Shown here in pieces: positions 41,011 to 50,730 of a stretch of 64,000 nt of DNA. A model generated the notes under the pieces. That model was not told the DNA's origin, made no database searches, and saw only the letters and a program-made list of their open reading frames with translations. Both the position numbers and the translations under genes were made by a program. Each line of letters begins with the position of its first letter. Within the stretch, counting starts at the first letter, position 1. The DNA is from Polytrichum commune (taxonomy: Eukaryota; Streptophyta; Polytrichopsida; Polytrichales; Polytrichaceae): contig OX485804.1 in the NCBI GenBank assembly GCA_950295325.1, positions 42,582,429 through 42,646,428 on the forward strand. Direction: 5' to 3'.

Positions 41011-42423
41011 CTATAACCAATACTCCACCCAAAACCAACACCTACAAATGCCTCCCAATTGCCAATGGGATTTAGGGTGGCTTGTCAATACCTATTTAAG
41101 CCATTCTACACACCGCAAAGGGGGGGGGGGCACAGTTTTGTGCCAAAACCAAGGAGGTAGGCCCACAAAACACAAAGGGGGTTGGTTATAGGCATAAAGG
41201 GAGTTGGTACCCATGTGACGGTTTTGCAAGCAAACCATATGGGACTATGGAGGTGGCCATGTGGCTTTGCGCAATGTTACTAATTGGGCTTTGATCTGGC
41301 TTGGGTTTAGTACCCAACTATGTTTTGTTAATTTTAGGCAATGAAGGTGGGGGTCCACATCATATGCAAGGTTGTCATACACATGTACTATGCATTGGTT
41401 TAAGGAAGCTAGGGGTTTTGACTTTGAATATTCATCGAATATTCAATTGAGGCTAATTTATGTTTGTTTATTTCGTTATGCCTATGTTTAGTCCAAAGGC
41501 TAATATAAATTCCTTATATATTAACCACATAGCCATGCATACGTGCAATAGCCTAAAGTGTTGGTTTAAGCACCCTATGCCTTAAGGAATGTGGACCTAT
41601 AATAGACACTTCCGCCTCCACATATACTTTTGGCCATTGGATGGGTTTGTAACTTGTCTCATCTGGTTAGTAATTGTGAATTGTGAAGATTTTGTGTTAA
41701 ATGTCAAAGTTGGGGTTGGGTGAAAGTTATAGTTTATTTTATGCTCATTTTGTTGTTTTTTTCTTCTCTTTAAGTGATCACATTACTCCTCCCAATCAAT
41801 GTGTTGACTACTAAACCTAGAATGCTCAGTATATTTTGAGCACAGAGTTTGATCTCATTGTAATATGTGTCTCTTTGGTGTTTGTGCTTACCTTTGAGAT
41901 TTGCCATACATTACTCACATGCTAAGCCTTTGCATTAAGACTGGTGATTGTTTAAGGCCTACATACCTTTATGTATGTGGGCTATCTTGGGTCACTCTTC
42001 ATAGTTGGGCACATGTGTTTGAGTGATGTATGATAAGGTTTGTAGGTAAGAACGGACACCCAAAAAAATGGAGAGATTGCTACACTAATTACCCCATTTA
42101 GCGAGGGATGGCTAATAGTGCTCGTGGGAAATTAGTGAAGATGATACTAAAATTCTTTACACCATGAAAGTAGTGCCACTATAATCTATAGGGTTCTAGG
42201 AACGCAAAGCTTGTAACATTTATTAATACACTTACTATCTACTATATAACGATGTATATAACCAAGGCTCCACTATTCGTAAGACTAAAGGGCACCATCA
42301 TGTGGGTACTAATAGTTCTAAGGGTAATACTGCATCACTGATATTATGTCTAGTGGATTATCACTTTGATCCCACTAAGGTCAACGTTTATTCTCTTCTC
42401 TTTAGGGGTAAATGGGAGCTATC
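41011..42423. other. Intergenic, nothing recognised except a broken repeat at 42080-42215
   Basis: No gene. 42090-42180 is a reversed partial copy of the 28512-28789 element. Confidence 0.45.
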
Positions 42424-42774
42424 AACTACACCGAATATGATATTTAGTGTCACCAATTATAACTGTCCTGCTCACTACTAATTGTAAACCGTGGTGTAGT
42501 ATCACCAACAATACTGATCATTCCTTGTAAATTCTTTTGGGGTTATAAGCTTAGATTTACAATGTTGCAATCATTGTCACTCACCAAGTGATTTTTCATC
42601 CAATTTTCAATCATCCATGACAATATTTCATGACAAGTTGTTGACAAGAGAAGGTAGGGTTTTGGCCATTGGATGAACTCATCCATCATTCATGACAATA
42701 TTTGTTCACTCGTTCATAAGAAGTGTCATCCAAAAAATTACTGTATGACCCTAAATATCATGTTTAGTGTAGTT
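42424..42774. mobile_element. ACTACACTAAATA-ended palindromic MITE, copy 3
   Basis: Left end AACTACACCGAATATGATAT, continuing TTAGTGTCA. The right end is the complement, with a few changes (TGACCCTAAATATCATGTTT, AGTGTAGTT). Length about 351 bp. Confidence 0.75.
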
Positions 42775-42800
42775 AGGACTATGGTATTTGAATTGTGAAA

Positions 42801-42979
42801 CTTTTTGTTTTTTGTTTTGTTTTTGTTTTGTTTTCCTTTTTTGAACATAAGAGGCGCTTGACCACCTTGCTAGTTCATGTAGAGAGATGATTTCACGACC
42901 AGGAATCGAACCGCCAACCACGCCGTTCAGTTTGGGTACCTCTCCACTATAATCTGGTAGTTTAGGGTCATCTTGGACC
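42801..42979 (-). mobile_element. tRNA-related SINE, copy C
   Basis: On the minus strand it reads GGTCCAAGATGACCCTAAAC, A-box-like AGATTATAGTGGAGAGG, a perfect B box GGTTCGATTCC, CATCTCTCTACATGAACTAG, GGTGGTCAAGCGCCTC and then an A-rich tail (AAAACAAAACAAAAACAAAA). The flanks share GAATTRTG only, so the target duplication is uncertain. It lies only about 25 bp downstream of a MITE. Confidence 0.82.
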
Positions 42980-43359
42980 AAGAATTATGTACATTTGAAA
43001 TCCGATCATACAAAAAGTGTACCAAAAATAATGGACCATTCATACTGCAATTGAGGCAAAGTTATTCTCATGCCTAAGGTAAGTGGCAGTTGGAGGTTAT
43101 TAATATTATGAGTAGGATGAAGTTGTCATAAATTGTTATTTAAATAAATAAATAAATATATTAATTTTCAATGGTCGATTTTCCAACAACTCCCATCATG
43201 ATAATGTTTGTAGTAATTTGTCAAAGTCTTCAAGCCTAATGATACATCTTTCAATGTGATGAAATCTTTGGGCATTTCATTCAATCTAGATGCTCTAAAA
43301 AACTAGCAAGTTACCAATCTCGGCACATTCTTGGATCTAAATATAACCTTAGTAGTCGT

Positions 43360-43719
43360 GCCTGGGCTAAATCACATATGTGTTTGATTGGGCCCCGCCC
43401 CTCCCACACCTCCTTTACTGCCTGGTTTTCTTGCCTGCACATGCATGGGAACTCTTCCTTGTTGGGAACCAATGTGACAATACCCGGTCAAAATTACAAA
43501 TATTCAAGTTGACACCACTTTCATTATTCCCAAGTTAATTGATGGAGTTCCTTCACATGCCAAAGGAGCTTATTGGCTTAAGTGACCAAGTATTGTCACA
43601 TTGGTTCCCAACATGGAAGAGTTCTCACGCAGGTGTGGGTAGAAGGACCAGGCAGTGAAAGAGGTGTGGGAGGGGCGGGGCCCAACTGAACACATATTAT
43701 GTGATTTAGCCCAGGGCGC
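43360..43719. mobile_element. MITE with about 120-bp inverted ends and 7-bp target duplication
   Basis: The left arm (GCCTGGGCTAAATCACATAT, then GGGCCCCGCCCCTCCCACAC) and the right arm (complement, ending ATGTGATTTAGCCCAGGGCGC) are inverted over about 120 bp. The flanks repeat TAGTCGT (43353-43359 and 43720-43726). A 7-8-bp duplication would fit an hAT-like origin; this is an inference. The outer arms are much GC-richer than the surroundings. Confidence 0.78.
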
Positions 43720-44693
43720 TAGTCGTTGCTCCTTTTATTTTCCATGAAAACAATATTATTAACAGAGAAGCGAGGCATATAATAAAATTTAGGTATAATA
43801 GTGGGATTGATGGTTTTTAATCACGATTTCTTGAAACTATGCTAGCTAATTTAATATCACGTGCTAGTCTTATTAAATAGTTTCTATACTAGAAGTACAA
43901 ATGCTTAGAATCATTACCTTTCATGCATAAACACGGGTCTATATTTGAGCCTACGTCGAATCATATTTCTTTGCATGATGGTCTCCCCCGACCCAAAAGA
44001 CATGCATTACAAAAATATTGGAATACATGTATAGTTTATATTTACCATTGTAAGATAAAAAATGAACATAATTAAAAAAATACATGTATTATTGTTGGAA
44101 GAGAAAAAACAATAAGATGAATTTTGGACTCTAACAACTTTTGCATCCATCCCCACTCAGATCATGGTACTTGAAGTGACAATCTTTGTAACATGCAATG
44201 GGACTTAGATTATATAATTCTAAAGCATGCCAATGGCCACAATTTATGTGGATTTAAAAATGCCCACATTAGGCCCACATACCTTAAATTTAATGGACAT
44301 GAGCTAGTAGTACTCATCGGATGCATATTATTTCATTGTTTGTAGGTTCCCCTAACCAATCCGATAAATATATGATGTGCCCTCAAGTTATGGCACATGT
44401 CATTTTTACATTGGTTGAGACCCACTTGAATTCACATTTTGACACTAGAAAATATGATATAGAACGTTCTCTATGGTAAGATAGAAGTGCTTATGATGGA
44501 CGTTTTGAGCACATGAGACCCTTAGCATGTATAAACTTGTGCTTGGTTTTCTTCATCAACAAATGATTCATGAAAGTCAAGATTCCTTTGTGATCCCCCC
44601 CCCAAAAAAATTTTAAAATTTAAATGAAATGAATGAATATAGGTGATATTTGGCATGTGCCTTGTTTTCTCCAATAGGGTTCTAGGGCCACTT

Positions 44694-45194
44694 CACACAT
44701 GAGACTGAGAGCCCGTGACCATTACACTTCATGCACTCTCATTGGTGGAAAAGATGGAGCTGGTCCAAGTTCCCTTCGCACTACGCTTGAGGGAGCAACA
44801 GAGTATGTGAATGCAAGATGGATGTAAAGTCTACATGGATTCGTACATGGCATCGAATGGATCATGCTTCATTTTTACTCGGATTATTTTCAAAAATCAC
44901 CTCTTGGAGGTAGGCCTAACACAAAATGGGGAGACCATGGCACTCCAAACACTCACAACCACTCACAACCACTTATTTATTCTATTATATCATGTGTAAG
45001 GACCCCCATGAATAGAATTTCATTGAAATGGCATTTGGTTGAGGACATAGTCACATATGACTTCACACTACACTTCAGGGTCCATGACCGAACTACATGA
45101 TTTTGGAGGTGTCTTGGGACGGCCTTTGGACACTTTCTTTTGGGCTCTCACAATTTCATGATCATGGCTCTTCGCTCGTGTGTGACGTGGCTCT
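44694..45194 (+). mobile_element. 501-bp MITE family, complete copy 2
   Basis: Same order of blocks and the same 501-bp length as 38800-39300. The right end has two changes (GTGACGTGGCTCT for GTGAAGTGGCCCT), and an ACTCACAACC phrase is duplicated near 44955. Confidence 0.85.
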
Positions 45195-48100
45195 TAGTGA
45201 CTTTGATCCATTCAACTCAATAGGCTTTGTATTCTATCCTCAAAATAAATCTAGTGAGTATTGTTTCAACATTGTAAATAGATCAAGATAATCCAATGTT
45301 GAGAGTAAATACGATTCATGGTGTTGCTTCACATTTGGGTTGGTCTACTTCTATGTATTATCCATGAAAGGGTGTCACAAGAATTTGGACTTAAAAGAAA
45401 TCCTTTCCCATAACATCCCAAGCAACCATTGTATGTTTGACGGATGATTTTTGCCTTACAATAACCCCACCCAACTCATTCATTCACGATCAATAATATA
45501 ATAAACATCAAGCAAATGTAGATAATTATCCATAGACATTTGACCCCTGCAATTTGAGAATGATTAGGATGTGAAAGTAAAAATGGGGGTGGTCATGTTT
45601 ATGTTGTGTTGAGAGCTCATGTGAGGGTGTTAACTCTAACCAATGATTGCCACCCTAGTGCAAACTTTGCCTAGACATCCATGATATTGTATTGGCAAAA
45701 GTGAAATTTACTATTGTATTTTATAATATTAATGTAAACACGGTCTTCATGCTCAAATCAATTGTTTACTCTAACTTCTAGACATACTATAATTTTAATA
45801 AATTCTAAGCATTCCACTCAATTTTCAAGTAAATTTGATCGGTCAAAGGTCTTATTTTGGGGATAAAACATGGCATTTTATGTGCACCCCTTCCTTCAAG
45901 AGTTATAGTATGGAAATTTGAAGGCTATTTCATGTCCTTTCCTCCTTTGAGAATAGCTTGTCTCTTATGATTCAAGATTCTACAAATATTTCCCACTTTA
46001 ACCTCAAAACATGTTCATGGAAATTACACAACCCACATTAAGTGAAAGACACTCACAACGACCCTTTGATAAGCTTGCATAGTTAGGGGTAAATCGAAAG
46101 GGAACATCATGGACAAGCTATCCCACACCTATTCTTCCCAAAGGCAAGCCCTTAAATTACCACATGGGTGATTGATTTTGTTTCAATTCACTTGGATTCC
46201 CCTATAATATTGATTGGGTGGCTCATCGTGGTAAGTTACACTAAAGAATCCAGTGCTAGGAACGTTGTCCATACTAGTATTACTACAATTGTAAGTGACT
46301 CAATGTCAATGTTCTCATGACATTTGGGTTAAGGCTTTGGATTAAGTCATGAAACAAAAATCTTACAACACCCCTGATTGCATTCCAATGAGTTTGGAAC
46401 TTTCATGCCACCTTTGATGTTGAGGGTATTTGGACCCAGTGTTATCAACATTTTTTTTTACAATCAACCACTTGTATGTGGAAGCCAATTTAAAATGAAA
46501 ACATATGTACAAAAAACTTATGAAATTCAACAATTTTTGAAGAGACCTAAGCATTGTCAAACTCACAAGTTGGGATAGCTGGGAGACAACCATTGACAAT
46601 GATATTTTGTTGTATTTGAACGAGGGGATGGTTGATGTTGTTGGATACAAATAGGAATTGGTGTATAGATTTTGAACTCGTACATTGAGACCCAATCATA
46701 GTTTAACATTATGGTGCTAGATATAGACGCGGATTGAGGTTGTTAGGGGGCACGGTTCAACATGGGCACGGGCTTCTCAATGGTGTCCACCAAAGTTGTT
46801 GCCCCTTTCAAATCACAACAATTTTTTGAGTGGACACATTATGTAGTCATGATTTTGTTATCATTTAAACTAACCAAGGGAAACCACCCATGGCACCAGG
46901 TCTTAGGGAAGAGTGATGTAGTGTCAATACGGATTAATGTCACATTGGATTGAGGTCTTAATAACAATATATGATCTTTTACTCTTTTGTTACTCTTAAA
47001 TTGGGTTTAGGTCACACTCTTAATGATTCATTCTTGTTTTAATTTTTTTCTTCTTAATGTTGAGTGGTGTTTTCCCCTTTATGTGTGGATTTTGAACACT
47101 ATGATTTAATGTTGTTCTTCAGTCATGGAGCTCAATAACTTGGCGAGTAGTTAATGACTCGTAGTCTAGACAAAGTCCATGGTAATGTCTTTGAATGACC
47201 ACATAGGCTTTTGTTTCCATGAATCAAGCTTGCAATAACCTCACAATTAAGTTGTTTTAATCAACTTACAATCATCACGCAAGTCTTCATAAATTATGAT
47301 CACCACATTTGTTTTCATGGCAAATCGAGTCAAGAGTCACCACGACAAATTAATACAAAAGAAATGCATAGACAAGTTAGGCTAATGAATCTTTGCTTCC
47401 TTTCGCAAGTTGAGTGGAATAACATATAAATTCATTGCCAAAAACTCCCATCAACACATGCACCACACATACATCAAAATAATTACTCTCTTTTCTATAT
47501 AGGGGTTAGGGTATATTCAACATGCATTTTAACCTTCTTACATGCATGAAACCTTAGCCACAAAACGATGACCATGATTGGGTCATTGCCCATGTACATT
47601 CATTATGACCATGATGATGTAGGTATTGCATGATATATCATATCATACAAAAAACATCGCACAATGACGGGGTCCCCAAAAACACTAAATATATTGGGAA
47701 AACCCAAAACCCTAGGGAATAGATGTTCTTAGTTTAAATCTCACTTCTTGTTTTGACATTTTCTTCCCATATATCATGGGTTTGGTTATTAATGTTATAA
47801 CAACTTCAACCACCTTTCTTTGCCATGCTGCATCATATCACAAGGCCCTTTTCACAGTTCCCTAGTTGACGATGATTTGATTTTGCTTTGAATTACTTAT
47901 GGAGTCTTTGTATGTCGGTTAATCATCGTTGTGTTTTCGAGGTTTTAAGTTACTTATTACTTACTTCAGGATCTGCTCACTCAACCGTTTCCAAATTCAC
48001 AGCCAACAAAACACATCACAAATAATAAACAAGGCAGTGGTGCTTTGTCTTCTCACATGTTTAGTCTTGCTCTTGTATTTCATGAGCAGTTGGTGGAACC

Positions 48101-48430
48101 GCAAGTTGCGTCTAGGTGTTGTGCATAACCTTAAGTTTGCTTCATTTTAATCCACTAAACCTGGGCTAGTTGAAGAGGAATTTTGTTTGTTTTGTTTTTG
48201 TTTTTTTGGTGTGTGGCTATGGTGTTGTGTGGTAAATTGGCCACGGTAATCACTTACTTACATTGTGGAGCTTTCTTTCTTTCCACTTGCAGGAAATTGA
48301 AATACAATGATGTGAATTGATGCAAGCAATGGGATTCGCGGTGGATGCATTAGGTTGGTCTAGGAGCAAATTATTTGTTTGGATTGATTTGGAGCGATAA
48401 ATGTTATGTTGCACTTTGGAGCAATGTTGC
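45195..48430. other. Intergenic, no gene recognised
   Basis: Three kilobases of AT-rich sequence. Open frames of up to 110 codons (46363-46695, 47929-48150) have no recognisable motif or conserved pattern. A stretch at about 47670-47780 (CCCTAGG...GATGTTCTTAGTTTAAA, CCCATATATCATGGGTTT) is shared with 60140-60215. A single TCCATAATGTCAC repeat (see 60294-61027) lies at about 48442-48556. Confidence 0.5.
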
Positions 48431-48858
48431 ATTATATGTTATTCCATAATGTCACATGCTGCACTAATTCTCTTTTATCACACATCTATACTAACACTAA
48501 ATAATTTCTTTGTATCACGTGCGCTTTGATTGCCACACACATGATATTACGAAGTTTAGAGGGGTTGGGAATGCTAAGGTTGCAGTAATCCAAATTAGAT
48601 AAATCTAGGCCCCCCTCATAAATTCCTATCCCTCAATACAAAGCCATCTATTTTGTGATGGTTGTGTGTTGGGTATGGTGAGAATGCTCACAAACCTTAA
48701 AGACCAATAATAAATTATGGTAGATGTGTGTTTACCTACCGCTTGAGGATTCTAACTTGCACGCATTTGCGTAGACTTTGGTGGAGAGACGACACAACAA
48801 AAGGAGGGAGCACAATGATGTTGGAAATGGAGAAGGGGAGACACGATGGATTGTTGTG

Positions 48859-49398
48859 AACTCATGCTTCCTTGCATGGCATTCGTACGTGGAATTGGGT
48901 GGAGATGCTAAGAGCTTTCCATTGATCCATTATGGGTTGGTTGTTTCAAACTCATGCTTCCTTGCATGGCATTCGTATGTGGAATTGGGTGGAGATGCTA
49001 AGAGCTTTCCATTGATCCCTTATGGGTTGGTTGTTGCAAACTCATGCTTCCTTGCGTGGCATTCGTATGTGGAATTGGGTGGAGATGCTAAGAGCTTTCC
49101 ATTGATCCATTATGGGTTGGTTGTTTCAAACTCATGCTTCCTTGCATGGCATTCGTATGTGGAATTGGGTGGAGATGCTAAGAGCTTTCCATTGATCCCT
49201 TATGGGTTGGTTGTTGCAAACTCATGCTTCCTTGCGTGGCATTCGTATGTGGAATTGGGTGGAGATGCTAAGAGCTTTCCATTGATCCGTTACAGGTTGG
49301 TTGTTGTGAACTCGTGTTTACTTGCATGGCATTGGTATGTGGAAGTGGTTGGAGATGCTAAGAGCTTTCCATTGATCCGTTATGGGTTGGTTGCGGGA
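48859..49398 (+). repeat. 90-bp tandem repeat, six units, continuously open
   Basis: Units start at 48859, 48949, 49039, 49129, 49219 and 49309. Units 1/3 and 2/4 share variants (ending HYGLVVS or PYGLVVA in translation), showing a 180-bp double unit that was itself duplicated; units 5 and 6 are more diverged. The frame 48778-49419 (213 codons) stays open because 90 is 30 codons and the unit lacks stops. No known domain. Single diverged units lie in the neighbouring blocks without an open frame, arguing against a real protein. Confidence 0.93.
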
Positions 49399-49581
49399 TC
49401 GAGGGAGGAAAAGGGATAATAAGGGAGGGTGAGAGGGTTTGGGTATGCCAAGCTTGCAATAACGAGGGTTAGGTATTGTGTGTGGTTGATTGTACTGGCT
49501 CTAGAAGGAATGCTCTCACAACTTAAATACCGACTATAAACCGTGCTAGATGTGTCTTTGGGTGGTTAATATAGATTCTAA

Positions 49582-49942
49582 GGCCTGGTTCGCATGGGGT
49601 CCCAAGTCCCAAGTCCCTAGTTCCACTCATGTTAGCAAGTCCAAACATGGAGGCAAAGTCCCAACTTTTGAGCCTCAAGAAACCATTAAAATATGGCTTA
49701 TTTTCATTAAAGTCGGACCTTTGATTATTTTATGCAAAAACTCATGGGGCTTGTGTTGAGACTTGAGTCTAGCTCGTTGTTCAACCCAACTCTCAACAAA
49801 AGTCCTAAGCCTCACCTCCAAAAAGTGTTGTCATTTGAAAGACCCTGTGCGAAGTGGTAAGTCCCAACTTCCATGCTCTCAACAATCAAGATTGCATGGA
49901 TTGATCTCAAGCGACTTGGAACTTAGAACTTGGGACCCCATG
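49582..49942. mobile_element. MITE-like element, copy 2, inserted in the second module
   Basis: The ends are CATGGGGTCCCAAGT (49593-49607) and its complement ACTTGGGACCCCATG (49928-49942). The left end extends to GGCCTGGTTCG, matching the complement of the right end of copy 1 (11142-11422); the far right end is clipped. It splits the module between ATTCTA and GATGTACACC, which are nearly adjacent in the other two modules. Confidence 0.72.
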
Positions 49943-50730
49943 AAGATGTACACCTTGAGCGGGAAAAGACACAATGATGTCGGGAATGAAGAAGGTTAGA
50001 CATGATGGATTGTTGCAAACTCATGCTTGATTAGGCTATAGTGTTTCCGGCTTCCTTACATGACATTTGTATGTGGAGATGTTAAGAGCTTTCCATTGAT
50101 ACATTGTGTGTGTGCTTTAATTTGCGGATAGAGGGAGAAAAAAGGGAAGAAGAAGAAGAGAGGGGGGGATGCTAAGAGAAGGCAAGAGGGGTTGGATTTG
50201 CTAGGGTTGTGGTAAGTATTCCGAGTTTGAGGAATCCAAGCCCCCTTAATAGCCGAAGCCATTTATTAAGCGATGGCAGTGTGCCGGGTACGGTGGGTAT
50301 CCTCTTACACCTTTAAGACGAACTGTAAATTGTGGTAGATATGTATTTGGGTGGCCTGTAAGATTTGTAGATTCTAGCATGTACGCAGTGGATGGATTGT
50401 AGAGGAGAGAAGACTCAACAGAGAACGACGAAGGACAAGGTGTCGGGAATGGAGAAGGAGAGTCACGATGGATTGTTGCGAACTCTTGCATGATTAGGCT
50501 ATGGTGTGTCCGGTTCAGGCTTCCTTACATGGCGTTCATGTGTGGAAGTGGTTGTCGATGTTAATAGCTTTCCATTGATACGTTGTATGTGTGGTTTGGT
50601 TGCGGATCGAGGGAGGACAAGGGGAAGAAGGAGACGAAGAAAGAAGGGGATGGTAAGAAGGGAGGGCGTGAGGGGTTGGGAATGCTAGGGTTGCGGTAAG
50701 TAATTCGAGTTAGAGACGAATCTGAGAATT

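Larger units (their letters stand above)
48541..50725 (+). repeat. Module repeated three times up to the COG3 start codon
   Basis: Three successive blocks (about 48548-49424, 49425-50184, 50185-50690) share, in the same order: GGGGTTGGGAATGCTA-GGGTTGC; a TAAATTGTGGTAGAT stretch; GGAATGGAGAAGG...CACGATGGATTGTTGCGAAC; TGCTTCCTTGCATGGCATTC; AGAGCTTTCCATTGAT; and a GATCGAGGGAGGA...GGGAAGAAG tail. The block ends restart with GGGGTTGGGAATGCTAGGGT just before the COG3 ATG (50731), so the gene's own 5' flank is part of the repeat. The first block contains a 6-fold 90-bp expansion; the second contains an inserted MITE. Confidence 0.85.

Noticed and set aside
42895-42970. Possible tRNA gene (perfect B box on the minus strand)
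   Set aside because: No cloverleaf with acceptor stem could be formed; the A-rich tail and two related copies show a SINE instead.
46363-46695. 110-codon frame, and an overlapping 66-codon frame on the other strand
   Set aside because: AT-rich, no conserved motif, both strands open at once.
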